This document shows, in pieces, positions 26,295 to 36,002 of a stretch of 36,874 nucleotides of DNA. Numbering within the stretch: position 1 is the stretch's first letter; each line of letters opens with the position of its first letter. Where the stretch lies: assembly GCA_034172985.1 (NCBI GenBank), contig JAXFDY010000022.1, positions 1-36,874 on the forward strand. The letters are read 5' to 3'. Made by a program: the position numbers and the translations under genes. The notes below the pieces were generated by a model. That model was not told the DNA's origin and ran no database searches. It saw only the letters and a list, made by a program, of their open reading frames with translations. This DNA is from CAG-303 sp034172985 (lineage in GTDB: Bacteria > Bacillota > Clostridia > Lachnospirales > Lachnospiraceae).

Positions 26295-26301
26295 AATCAT
26301 A

Positions 26302-27507
26302 TTATTCTATTGTAATGACATCTTTCAGGATGTAATGAAACGTTGGTGCAGAAGACTTCTCATTTTCCAGATATTCTTCTTTCAAATCAATGGTATCTGA
26401 CGGATCATCCGGATTCATTCCTATATAGTCACCCTGAAACACATGAACCCTGTTCTGCTTAAATTCAAGAATCAGTTTCTCCACCCGTTCCTGTGTTCCC
26501 TTCGCAGCTACAAACTCATTTATTTCCAGCATCTGTACCCATCCATTTTCAAATCCTGCTCCCACATCATTTCCATTTACATTTCCTTTGACACATTTTT
26601 CAATATCCTTACCTGAAAGCACTGCCTCCACGGCTTTCATCATATATGGCTCCCAATTTATCTTGGAACCGGTCAGATAAGTCGTAGGTGCAATATCTGC
26701 CATACTCTCATTATAACTGACATAATACACTTCCTGTGACCTGTCAGTCTCCTCACAGGCTACTGCCGGTCCCATTGTATCTGAATGTTGGGATATAATC
26801 ACACACCCTTCCTCAATCAGCTCTTTTGCACATTCCTTTTCCAAATGATAGTCTCCCCATGTATTTGTATACTTTACTGTCATGACAGCCTCCGGTACCA
26901 CCGATCTGATTCCCAGAAAGAATGCAGTATAACCCGAAATAACTTCTGCGAAAGGATATGCTCCCACATACCCAATTTGGGCCTGTTCCGGTGCGATTTT
27001 CCCATCATCAATCAGTTCTTTAAGCTTCATTCCTGCTACGACACCGGAAATATATCTGCCCTGATAGATATTCCCCATGAAGGTATGATAATTGCTTAAA
27101 ACAGGGTCCTCATTTGCGTTGTCGCACGTAGCCTGGCAAAACTGAATTTCCGGATGAATCTCGGCAAATTCCTTCGTCTTCTCTCCATAACCATAACTTG
27201 CTGTAAATATCAGCTCACAGCCTTCCTCTACCAGTTCCTTTAAGGCACCTTCCACTTCTTCCTCCGGAACATTATATTTTGCAATTGTTTCTACACTTCC
27301 ATCATACTTTTTTTCGATTGCAGCCTGTACTTTTACAAAATTATTTGTATAACCGGTACTGGCATCTCCCACATAAACAAAACCTGCCTTAATTGTTTTC
27401 TCAAGTTCCCTGCCATGTGTGAAATAGTGTATGGCAAATGCGACGATAATCACCGCAATTGCACTGATTAAAGTAATTCCATAAATTCGTTTCATTTCAG
27501 ACTTCAT
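26302..27507 (-). CDS. BMP-family substrate-binding protein with N-terminal membrane anchor
   Basis: The protein has 401 residues from the ATG at 27507 (GAGGAG 8 bases upstream), overlapping the end of the preceding HD-GYP gene by 11 bp. In place of a lipobox the N-terminus has an uncleaved-looking helix (YGITLISAIAVIIVAFAIHYF). The BMP fold follows: IKAGFVYVGDASTGYTNNF, IFTASYGYGEKTKEFA, FMGNIYQGRYISGVVAGM, IGYVGAYPFAEVISGYTAF and ISQHSDTMGP. These match the nucleoside-binding PnrA/Med family. No ABC transporter genes accompany it; it is cotranscribed with HD-GYP proteins and a hybrid kinase. It probably senses or presents a ligand outside the membrane. Confidence 0.92.
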   Translation of the reverse strand: MKSEMKRIYGITLISAIAVIIVAFAIHYFTHGRELEKTIKAGFVYVGDASTGYTNNFVKVQAAIEKKYDGSVETIAKYNVPEEEVEGALKELVEEGCELIFTASYGYGEKTKEFAEIHPEIQFCQATCDNANEDPVLSNYHTFMGNIYQGRYISGVVAGMKLKELIDDGKIAPEQAQIGYVGAYPFAEVISGYTAFFLGIRSVVPEAVMTVKYTNTWGDYHLEKECAKELIEEGCVIISQHSDTMGPAVACEETDRSQEVYYVSYNESMADIAPTTYLTGSKINWEPYMMKAVEAVLSGKDIEKCVKGNVNGNDVGAGFENGWVQMLEINEFVAAKGTQERVEKLILEFKQNRVHVFQGDYIGMNPDDPSDTIDLKEEYLENEKSSAPTFHYILKDVITIE

Positions 27508-30500
27508 TTGTACACTCCTCACTGCTCTCTTCCTCGTATATCCGTCTTACATCAATCGTGCCATCCTCAATCAGCTCCAGCATAATATCTACCAGTTTTG
27601 GATCGAACTGAGTTCCCTTGCCTCTTTTCAATTCTTCCAGTACATACTCCATATTCAGTTTCTTGCGGTAAACACGATTGGCTGTCATGGCATCAAATGC
27701 ATCAGCAATCCCTATAATTCTTGCATTCAAAGGAATTTCTTCTCCCTTTAAACCGTGGAGATATCCAGTGCCATCATATCTCTCATGATGGTAAAGTGCC
27801 CCCTCTGCCACATGATCAATCAATGTGAAGTTCTTGAGTATCTCTGCTCCCCTTTGCACATGGGATTTCATAATCTCGTACTCCTCATCTGTAAGGCGGG
27901 CCGGCTTATTCAATACGCGATCCGGTATTCCAATCTTACCAATATCATGAAGGATTGCTATCTTTTTTAATTCCTCACATGCCTCTTCACTGTATCCCAG
28001 CTTTTTCGCAATCAAGACAGAATATTCAGATACCCTTACAGAATGCTGGCTGGTATTCTCATCCTTTGCATCTACGGTCTTGGCAATCGTCAGAATCGTT
28101 TCATTCCCCATCTGCAGCTGGCTCTTTGTCCACTCCAGTTCCATTTTCTGCATACGGAGAGTTTTCTGTATCTGTGTTCTGACGAACAGCCATGTAAGAT
28201 ACGAAATCATAATCATAGCCACAACTCCTGCATATAACCGGAACCACCAGTTATCATAGATCTCTTTTTCCTTAATAATCCGATATGTATTTTCCGCAAT
28301 CACACTGCCTGTCTTACTATCAAGAACAGCAAGATGAAAGGTATATGTTCCTGATGGCAGATTTGTATACACAACACGTGTCATTTCGCTCTGAGGCATT
28401 ATTTTAGCTTCCTTATCAAATCCCTCCAGATAAACACTGATATCCGGATCATTGATGGAATAATTTACTATCTCCGGCATAATTTCAATTTTGTTTGCTC
28501 CTCTCGGTATACTGGTTGCTTCCCCTTTTTCCACCGGATAACTTTCTCCATCCACCTCTATCTCTTTCAGCAGCATACGGTATGATCTTTCTGTAATATC
28601 ATATTGATTCAGATTCATACAGACGACTCCCCTATCCCCTGATAAATACAGATTATCCTCTTCATCAATATAATTCCATGAGTTTGGAGTAAGTCCTATC
28701 CGCAAACCTTTTGCAGAATTTAGAAGCTCATATTTTACTTTCTTTCCCTTAAGCAAATCTGACTTGTCCACAACATAAATACCCGCCGAACTCAACACAA
28801 ACAATTCACCATTTTTTCCCTCGATCAGATCATAATTGTTATAATATGGAAAATTATCTAAATTTCGGATACGACCTTCCTCACTCATATAACACAACCC
28901 ATTTGCTGTCACGATAAACAATCCACTGCCATCAGAATCTGAGATGATTCTGAGAATAATCTCTGAACTTAATCCATCCGTCTGATCCAGTGTATCCAAT
29001 ATTTTTCCATCCTTTATCACTGCAATTCCATTGCCATCTGTTCCTGCCAGGATACTTCCATCCTCCCTCTCATACAAGGTCAGAACTTTCGGATTACTAA
29101 GTCCCTTTGAAAAACCGGTGGTATCATATACCTTTCCATCTTTGATAAAAGTAATCCCGGAATCTCCGGCAACTGCAACAGTTCCATCTTTCATTTCTAT
29201 TACAGAGCGGAACTTGTCCCCAAGGGTGCCTTTTTTGCTGTCATAAATTTCTATATTTCCATCTTCTGTTATCTCCCAAATTCCCTTACTGGAAGTACAG
29301 ATCCATAAATGATTCTTAGAATCCACCATTAAACAGCGGATTCTGACACCTTCCAACAGTTCCGCAATGGGATCTTCCATCCGTGCGGTATAATTCTCAG
29401 TCACAACATCGAGTCCACTATCTGTTCCGAAATACAGACATCCCTTCCATTTAATGACAGTGTTCACAACATTTTCCGGCAATCCAGCTTTTTTATAAAT
29501 TTCAGAAAAAACTGACGGACACAGGCGGAGCAACCCAAGTCTGGAAGACGTAAACCATAAATTCCCCTGATAATCCACGAGCATATGGTCAATGGAACTG
29601 TTAAAACTACCGGTATCTATGGAACAACAATTTCCTTCTTTATTCAGATATCCCACTCCGTTATCTGCACAGATAAACATCATGTTATCTTCCTCAAGAT
29701 TCAGTGAATTAATTCCCACAAGATTTTCACATTCAACAGAGGACACTTTCTTTAGATTACCTTCTGAGATCTGATAAATCTCAATTATATTTTCTGAAGT
29801 TCCCACATATAGCTTTCCTGTCTCATCAAAAACACAACAGTTATAAGAACCCCTCTCTCCGTCCAGCGTCTTCTGTGCAATTATTTCCGTCCCGTGAACA
29901 AGATAAAATCCGCCTTCATTCGTAACAACCGCAACATTTCCATTCTGATCAGCACAAATACTTTCAGCATATACTATCTCAGGTATTGTATCACATACTT
30001 TCAATCCACCGGATAGCATCATAATAACAAGACTGTCAGTTGTTCCCACATAGTAGTATCCATCTGAATTTTCCGTAATACAACGTACTGAATTTGAGGA
30101 AAGTCCATTCTCCCTGTTGACCACATTTGAAATATTCTGATTAATACATATGGATAATCCGTTATCATTGGTGCCAATCCAAAGCCTTCCGGCCTCATCT
30201 GTATAAAGACAATTTACTGTTTTAACAGATTCGAATCCATTCATCCATTGAAAAGTACTTCCGCTATAACAATATAATCCGTTATATGTCCCAATCCATA
30301 AAACACCATCCTTTGTCTGGGCTATATCATTTGACATACCACCCGTCAGTCCATTCTCTCCGTTATAAATCGTCTGAATATATCTTTGAAAATCATAGGA
30401 TGTTTCCTCTGCATAAGCCGTATTACATGGCATTAAAATAGCAGGAAAAAGTATCAGAAGTAAAACCGGGAAAAGCTTTTTTTTGCGGAAAATCTGTATC

Positions 30501-31015
30501 GCTGCAAATAACAGCAGCATAGTTATTACCTTATCCAAAAAATCCAGATATAATTCCCCTGCTATATTACTCAGTGTTTTATTACAGCCCAGTTCCTGCA
30601 ACAACCCTGCTATCCCATCTCCCCATATATTTCCGGTAGATCCGTCCGACAAAATATAGTTTAATGGCGTAGATATCACAACAGAAAGAATCGTCACCAG
30701 AAAAGCCGTTGACAACACTCCAAAGATATTTTTGAAAAAACCCTTCTTAGCACAAATGCCAACTGTAACACCAACCATAATATTGGTCAATCCATAAAAC
30801 AAAGTTACCTGAGAATGCAGGCTTAAGATAATATTTACTGTTGCGCCCACAATAGCACCGCATACCGGCCCAAACATATATGCAGCAAAAACCGTACCAA
30901 CAGAATCGAGCCAGACTGGCAGGACTAAAGTATCCGCCAGTACTTTTCCTATATAATTTATAAGAATGCACCCCACAATAAATATACAAATCTCATAATT
31001 CTTTTTTAATTTCAT
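27497..31015 (-). CDS. Multi-domain sensor: membrane domain, beta-propeller, Y_Y_Y domain and HD-GYP phosphodiesterase
   Basis: The protein has 1172 residues. Residues 8-178 form about five or six membrane helices resembling an ECF-transporter S-component (WLDSVGTVFAAYMFGPVCGA and VGATVNIILS). A further hydrophobic segment at 181-200 ends PCNTAYA, like a signal peptide. Residues 205-805 are repeated propeller blades (Reg_prop type: GLTGGMSNDIAQTKDGVLWIGT, GLSSNSVRCITENSDG, GLSSEIILRIISDSDG). Y_Y_Y is at about 843-905. A TM helix (924-944) leads to a cytoplasmic HD-GYP domain with HDIGK at 1023-1027, HH at 1076-1077 and DGTGYL at 1081-1086 (the family's P is L). Metal ligands appear intact, so cyclic-di-GMP hydrolysis is expected. 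The RBS AAAGGAG precedes the ATG. It lies downstream of the REC-HD-GYP gene. Confidence 0.9.
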   Translation of the reverse strand: MKLKKNYEICIFIVGCILINYIGKVLADTLVLPVWLDSVGTVFAAYMFGPVCGAIVGATVNIILSLHSQVTLFYGLTNIMVGVTVGICAKKGFFKNIFGVLSTAFLVTILSVVISTPLNYILSDGSTGNIWGDGIAGLLQELGCNKTLSNIAGELYLDFLDKVITMLLLFAAIQIFRKKKLFPVLLLILFPAILMPCNTAYAEETSYDFQRYIQTIYNGENGLTGGMSNDIAQTKDGVLWIGTYNGLYCYSGSTFQWMNGFESVKTVNCLYTDEAGRLWIGTNDNGLSICINQNISNVVNRENGLSSNSVRCITENSDGYYYVGTTDSLVIMMLSGGLKVCDTIPEIVYAESICADQNGNVAVVTNEGGFYLVHGTEIIAQKTLDGERGSYNCCVFDETGKLYVGTSENIIEIYQISEGNLKKVSSVECENLVGINSLNLEEDNMMFICADNGVGYLNKEGNCCSIDTGSFNSSIDHMLVDYQGNLWFTSSRLGLLRLCPSVFSEIYKKAGLPENVVNTVIKWKGCLYFGTDSGLDVVTENYTARMEDPIAELLEGVRIRCLMVDSKNHLWICTSSKGIWEITEDGNIEIYDSKKGTLGDKFRSVIEMKDGTVAVAGDSGITFIKDGKVYDTTGFSKGLSNPKVLTLYEREDGSILAGTDGNGIAVIKDGKILDTLDQTDGLSSEIILRIISDSDGSGLFIVTANGLCYMSEEGRIRNLDNFPYYNNYDLIEGKNGELFVLSSAGIYVVDKSDLLKGKKVKYELLNSAKGLRIGLTPNSWNYIDEEDNLYLSGDRGVVCMNLNQYDITERSYRMLLKEIEVDGESYPVEKGEATSIPRGANKIEIMPEIVNYSINDPDISVYLEGFDKEAKIMPQSEMTRVVYTNLPSGTYTFHLAVLDSKTGSVIAENTYRIIKEKEIYDNWWFRLYAGVVAMIMISYLTWLFVRTQIQKTLRMQKMELEWTKSQLQMGNETILTIAKTVDAKDENTSQHSVRVSEYSVLIAKKLGYSEEACEELKKIAILHDIGKIGIPDRVLNKPARLTDEEYEIMKSHVQRGAEILKNFTLIDHVAEGALYHHERYDGTGYLHGLKGEEIPLNARIIGIADAFDAMTANRVYRKKLNMEYVLEELKRGKGTQFDPKLVDIMLELIEDGTIDVRRIYEEESSEECTNEV

Positions 31016-31079
31016 AATTGCTCCTTTTATAACGCTCTTCCGTTTCTCCGTTCCGTCACTGCCGTTACAGTATCTCCTT

Positions 31080-32090
31080 TTATTCCTCTCTCATTTTATA
31101 TTCGGTATCTTCATCAATCATAGCAAGCATAATATCCGCAAACTGTGGTGCAAACTGCGTACCTTTTCCTTTTTCAATTTCTCTGCGAACAACTTCCTGC
31201 GGAAGCACATCTCGATAACTTCTCCTGCTGCTCATGGCATCGTAAGCATCCGCCACAGCAATAATCCTTGCTTCCTCCGGAATATTGTCACCGACTAATC
31301 CATCCGGGTAACCGCCCCCGCCATACCTCTCATGATGCCACCTTGCACCGGTGGCAAGGGAAGGCATTTCTTTGATATTTTTCAAAATCCGTGCACCCAT
31401 AACCGGATGACTCTTAATCATTTCATATTCTTCGTCCGTTAACTTGGTCGGTTTGTTAATTACCGCATCCGGCACACCGATTTTACCTACATCATGTAAA
31501 AGTCCCATCATATAGATATCGCTCTGTGCTTTTTCTGAATATCCATATCGTTTTGCAATTTCTCTGGAATACATAGCTACACGTCCGGAATGACCATTCG
31601 TATAAGTATCTTTCGCATCAATTGCATCTGCCAGGGAATGAACCACATGAATAAAAAGCTTCTCATTTTCTTCCGTCTTTCTTTCGACTTCCTGAGAGAG
31701 ATTCCTCTGTAAACGAATCAAATCAATTATATGTCGGATTCTCAGCATCAAAACCTGCGGCACAAAAGGTTTTTTGATAAAATCCATTGCGCCGAGAGAA
31801 AGTCCCTTCTTCTCGGATTCCTGATCTTCATCCGCGGTCAGAAAAATAACAGGTATTTCATCATTCCCCTGCTCCTGTTGGCGAAGCTTCTCTAATGTCT
31901 CGAAGCCATCCATACCCGGCATTTTAAGATCCAGTAAAATCAAATCCGGAGATTCATTATTTTTCAAAAAGTCCAGTAGCGCCTGTCCGGACTTCAATGC
32001 CGTTACCCTCATATTGTTTCTACTCAGGATATGACCCGCCATTTTTAGATTTGAAGTATCATCATCTACGACAATTATCCAATCAGCCAT
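31080..32090 (-). CDS. Response regulator with HD-GYP cyclic-di-GMP phosphodiesterase domain
   Basis: The protein has 336 residues. The receiver is at 4-120 (VVDDD at 7-11, acceptor Asp54 in LLDLKMPGMDG, Thr85, Lys107 in IKKPF). A linker helix follows, then HD-GYP at about 145-325 with GHSGRVA (first His), HDVGK at 199-203, HH at 252-253, GGGYP near 258-262 and ADAYDAM near 280. All expected metal ligands are visible. It would hydrolyse cyclic di-GMP when phosphorylated. It lies 15 bp after the double-Cache hybrid kinase, its likely phosphodonor. The truncated protein at 25381-25641 is a deleted copy of a close relative. Confidence 0.94.
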   Translation of the reverse strand: MADWIIVVDDDTSNLKMAGHILSRNNMRVTALKSGQALLDFLKNNESPDLILLDLKMPGMDGFETLEKLRQQEQGNDEIPVIFLTADEDQESEKKGLSLGAMDFIKKPFVPQVLMLRIRHIIDLIRLQRNLSQEVERKTEENEKLFIHVVHSLADAIDAKDTYTNGHSGRVAMYSREIAKRYGYSEKAQSDIYMMGLLHDVGKIGVPDAVINKPTKLTDEEYEMIKSHPVMGARILKNIKEMPSLATGARWHHERYGGGGYPDGLVGDNIPEEARIIAVADAYDAMSSRRSYRDVLPQEVVRREIEKGKGTQFAPQFADIMLAMIDEDTEYKMREE

Positions 32091-32105
32091 TTCTTTTTCC
32101 TCCTG

Positions 32106-35100
32106 TTATTTCTCTTTTTTAACAATCGCAGCAATTTTATCTGTAATCTCTTTATATTCAGTCATAAGTTTTGGATGATGCTTCTCGATAAAGTCATCAT
32201 CTGCATTTCCGGATGCCTCCTCAAGGCTCCTTGACTGTTCAAATATAACAGTAGCTCCAATTGTTTTAGATGTACTTTTCAGGGCATGTACCAGAGTCTG
32301 ATACTCATGCCAGTTCTTTTTCTCGTAAAGTCTGCTCAATTCCTGTGTCTTTTCTTCATATTCCGCCACATAATCCTTCAGCATATCTAAATAAAAATCC
32401 TGATCACCGCCGCAATAGAGCAATCCATCATCGACCGAAAGTCCGATTGCTTTTATTTTTTGAATCATTTCACCTGCATCTATCGCTTCAACCTCAAATA
32501 TTTCATCATCCGCTGCGCTAATCGGCTCAAATTCTAATATTTCCTCATCTGAATACTCATCTGCTGGTTCACCCAACACTTCAGTCTCAATTTTCTTGTT
32601 TTCACTTTCCTTTGCATACCAGGACACGACATCCTTAGGTAGATACTTCGAAAGCTTCTCCTCAAGCCTGTCCACCTCTATCGGCTTTGACAGATAGTCA
32701 TCAAATCCAGCCTGCAAATAGGCTTCCTTTGCTCCAACCACAGCATTTGCCGTAAGAGCAATCATCGTGGTTCCATCTGCGATAAGATGCTCTTCTTTTA
32801 TCCTGGCTAATGTCTCAATCCCATCCATCTTCGGCATCATATGATCCAGAAATACGATATCGTAAGTATTTTCCCTAATCATTTCAATCGCTTCCATACC
32901 TGAAGATGCCTGATCTGGCACAATTCCATTGAGCTTCATCAGATTTTTAGCCACTTTTCGATTCATCTCATTATCATCAACCACAAGAATCTTTGCCCCA
33001 GGTGCATATAGATGTGTGGTATTTTCCGACTGTCTCTTGCTCTTCTCAAGCCTTGTTGCGTAATCACCAATTGGCTGTGCATTTATAATGTACTGTTTTA
33101 AACGGAATGAGAATACGGAACCGACACCATATACACTTTCCACGTGAAGTTCACTTCCCATCATTGTCAGAAGCTTAGTGACAATAGACATTCCAAGTCC
33201 CGTACCCTCAATGTCCCGGTTTCGCTTCTCTTCCAGTCTCTCAAAGGATTCAAAAAGCCTACCCATATCCTCTTCCTTTATGCCGATACCGGTATCTTTC
33301 ACCTGCACGTCAAGATATACAGAATCTGTGTTCCGTTGACCTTCTTTGACTGATAAGGTAACTGTTCCTTCTTCCGTATATTTTACCGCATTTGTCAGCA
33401 GGTTCATGATCACCTGGGTAATACGCACATCATCTCCATACAGAACAGACGGCAGTTTTTCATCCACATCTACAATAAAGGCTAAAGATTTATCTTTTGC
33501 CCTCTCTGCAATAGAATTAACCAGATTATTAATCATGGATGCTATATCATATCGAACCGGTATAATCTCCATTTTTCCATCCTCAATCTTAGAAAAATCC
33601 AAAATACCGTTTATGATGGAAAGAAGTGTTCTTCCGGCAGCCTGTATATTTCCTGCATAATCCAGAATATTCTCATCAGAAGATTCCCTCAGAATCATTT
33701 CATTCATTCCAAGTACTGCATTAATCGGTGTTCGTATCTCATGGGACATCTGTGCAAGAAACTGGCTCTTTGCCTTTCCTGCAGCAATGGCGGCATCGGC
33801 AGCATCCTTCATTTGACGGTTCGTCTCATCCTGCCAGCGAATCAGATCAGACAGCAGACGATAAACTAAAATCATACACGCAAGGAACGTAACAAGACAA
33901 ATAAGTCCATATACAAGAACTCTCTTGTAAATCGTCCAGATTCCCAATACCACATAGACCATAAAATCGGAAGCATCATTTCTAGCTGCTATAAGAATTC
34001 TTAAGCTTCCATCATAATCCTTAAATATATGGGTACTCTGTCCATCCGCTTTGATTTCGCCATACGGCAGCTCAGATACATTTTTTTTGCCATCCTGAGA
34101 CATCTGATAACTTCCATATGGATGATTGATGATATCTCCTTCCGTGTCCACTAAAAATGCATATCCGCTGTCAGAGTAACTGTCTCCAAGGATATCCACT
34201 AACTTATCCATAAAAAAGTCTATTCCAAAATTCCCAAGAAATTCTCCTGTTTCGGCATCATATACTCTCTCTGAAATCGTTACGCAATAACCACCGGTCT
34301 GTTCATCATAATAAGGTGCTGAGATACTCCATCCTGTTTCAGACTCCAGCGTGTCTATATACCACTGACGCTCCTCCACATGCCAGTCCGGATCCGGTTG
34401 CCATCCGTTATTCATATATACTGTGTGTTCCAGATTCGGATTCGTCATATAAGTAACGGAAATTTCAGGATACTGCACCGTGATACGATTTAAATAATCC
34501 ACTGTCCCCTCATAATCATCCAGCATTTCCGGATGTGTGGAAATCACACTGACAAACATATCCAGAATACTCTTTTGTGTATTAATCCATTCTGAAAGCT
34601 GAAATTCATACTTTTCTGCCTCTCTCTGCATCAATACTTTTCCCCATCGAAACGTAGCTGAAATATTCGTATAGAGGCTGATCAGCATAACCAGACACAT
34701 AAACGCAAGAATCATAGACCTGAAATGCTTGTTCATTCCCTTGCTTCTGCCTGATTTTTCTTTCAGATTGTTTTTCTTTTCTGTTCGTACAATGCTGGAA
34801 TAGGACATAATCTGTCCAATCATTTCGGAAAGTTTTTCACCTGCAGCATGGATACGTGACATTGCTGCATCATATTCAACTGTATTTCCAACATTCTCTT
34901 TGCTGGAGCTCTCCAAAATCCGGGAAATCGGTTCCTGGAGTTCTCCTGTAATGCCGTTTAAAAATTCTTCCTTGGAGGCGAGTGCTCCCTCCGCCTTCTT
35001 CTGGCTTTTTAGTGCAAACCAATAGAGTATGATAATGATAATAAACAATGCGAGTGAAAGCAGTAACGTTACCATAAGCTGAATATAAGAATTCTTGTAT

Positions 35101-35897
35101 AAATTCCAATCACTTTCGCTGACAATCAGATACCATCCGTTTCCGGATTTTGTGGCAAATAGATTCTCATACAGAAAGTCTGATTTAATTCTTGCAGTGG
35201 CAACATCACTCGATCTTTTTGACAAAGACCATATGCCAGCATAATCAGGCAGGGCACTGACCAGTTTCTTCCCAAGCAGTGACTCATCGGAACACCCGGC
35301 AATGACGCCCTCATCCGTAACAATCACTGCGTTACGGGAACCAGTTTCATACATCTGTGCAATATGTGCCTGTATATTTTCCATCGTATAGTCAACACCC
35401 AGAACGGTCTCCCCATCTCCCAGCATGACAGACACTGTATAACAGATATCCCCTGTCATTGCATCCTGATAAGGAGGTGTCACATATGTTTCTCCCCCAC
35501 TTTTTATGGCTCCTGTATACCACACGCGCTGGGTTGCCACAAAATCTTCCGGAATATCAAAATCCGGTATAATCACAAAATCATTACTGACAATGAATAT
35601 ATTAAATGCACCGGTACCCCCATCAAGAAGCTCGGCTTTTTTATTGTATATAAATGTTTCAAGGGCCTCTGTGTCATCGATATACTCTCTCGATGCAATC
35701 GCAAGCTCCATAGTAAGATTCTCAGCATCATTAATCGTGCTTTCCAACTCTCCACTGATTGTTTCAAGCTGATAGATCCCAGAATCTTTTGTCTGCTGTC
35801 TTGTCTGTCGGAACACCATCCAAATATCCATGAAAGTGACCATGAAAAGAAGTGAAGCAACTAATATAATCACTCCGGTATTTTTTCCGTTTCTCAT
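32106..35897 (-). CDS. Hybrid histidine kinase with two extracellular Cache domains, receiver and HPt
   Basis: The protein has 1263 residues. TM1 (8-29), first dCache (about 37-265) and TM2 (272-296) are followed by a vestigial HisKA helix in which the active His is Gly318 (FLNGITGELQEPI), with no ATPase domain after it. Next come a TM at about 392-415, a second dCache (420-645) and a TM at 655-682, then a working HisKA with His719 (MSHEIRTPIN), HATPase (LTNAVKY near 834, DTGIG at 868-872, GTGLGMS at 898-904), a receiver (VDDNEMN at 973-979, Asp1018) and HPt with His1204 (LVHALKS). Both Cache domains show R-x-W-Y, a later Y-x-D and a further Asp, as in amino-acid-binding dCache_1 sensors. The gene opens the operon and is followed by REC-HD-GYP. 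Confidence 0.92.
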   Translation of the reverse strand: MRNGKNTGVIILVASLLFMVTFMDIWMVFRQTRQQTKDSGIYQLETISGELESTINDAENLTMELAIASREYIDDTEALETFIYNKKAELLDGGTGAFNIFIVSNDFVIIPDFDIPEDFVATQRVWYTGAIKSGGETYVTPPYQDAMTGDICYTVSVMLGDGETVLGVDYTMENIQAHIAQMYETGSRNAVIVTDEGVIAGCSDESLLGKKLVSALPDYAGIWSLSKRSSDVATARIKSDFLYENLFATKSGNGWYLIVSESDWNLYKNSYIQLMVTLLLSLALFIIIIILYWFALKSQKKAEGALASKEEFLNGITGELQEPISRILESSSKENVGNTVEYDAAMSRIHAAGEKLSEMIGQIMSYSSIVRTEKKNNLKEKSGRSKGMNKHFRSMILAFMCLVMLISLYTNISATFRWGKVLMQREAEKYEFQLSEWINTQKSILDMFVSVISTHPEMLDDYEGTVDYLNRITVQYPEISVTYMTNPNLEHTVYMNNGWQPDPDWHVEERQWYIDTLESETGWSISAPYYDEQTGGYCVTISERVYDAETGEFLGNFGIDFFMDKLVDILGDSYSDSGYAFLVDTEGDIINHPYGSYQMSQDGKKNVSELPYGEIKADGQSTHIFKDYDGSLRILIAARNDASDFMVYVVLGIWTIYKRVLVYGLICLVTFLACMILVYRLLSDLIRWQDETNRQMKDAADAAIAAGKAKSQFLAQMSHEIRTPINAVLGMNEMILRESSDENILDYAGNIQAAGRTLLSIINGILDFSKIEDGKMEIIPVRYDIASMINNLVNSIAERAKDKSLAFIVDVDEKLPSVLYGDDVRITQVIMNLLTNAVKYTEEGTVTLSVKEGQRNTDSVYLDVQVKDTGIGIKEEDMGRLFESFERLEEKRNRDIEGTGLGMSIVTKLLTMMGSELHVESVYGVGSVFSFRLKQYIINAQPIGDYATRLEKSKRQSENTTHLYAPGAKILVVDDNEMNRKVAKNLMKLNGIVPDQASSGMEAIEMIRENTYDIVFLDHMMPKMDGIETLARIKEEHLIADGTTMIALTANAVVGAKEAYLQAGFDDYLSKPIEVDRLEEKLSKYLPKDVVSWYAKESENKKIETEVLGEPADEYSDEEILEFEPISAADDEIFEVEAIDAGEMIQKIKAIGLSVDDGLLYCGGDQDFYLDMLKDYVAEYEEKTQELSRLYEKKNWHEYQTLVHALKSTSKTIGATVIFEQSRSLEEASGNADDDFIEKHHPKLMTEYKEITDKIAAIVKKEK

Positions 35898-35950
35898 CTT
35901 TCTGTTATATCTCCTAAAATTTCTTCGTATAAAAAGTGTTTTTCAATTTT

Positions 35951-35980
35951 ATTATAACATAGCAAAGTCGATTTTATCAA
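35951..35980 (-). promoter_or_regulatory. SigmaA-type promoter of the 35897-26302 operon
   Basis: On the minus strand there is TTGATA (35975-35980), an 18-base spacer and exact TATAAT (35951-35956), giving a leader of about 45 bases. An AGGAG lies about 13 bases before the ATG at 35897, a rather long spacing. The 105-bp gap shows no terminator for the upstream gene. Confidence 0.65.
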
Positions 35981-36002
35981 GCGATTTTCGAGGTGGTAAA
36001 AA

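Noticed and set aside
35364..35855. 163-codon plus-strand frame opposite the double-Cache kinase
   Set aside because: Antisense to a well-supported gene, with low-complexity Cys/His-rich translation and no start signals.
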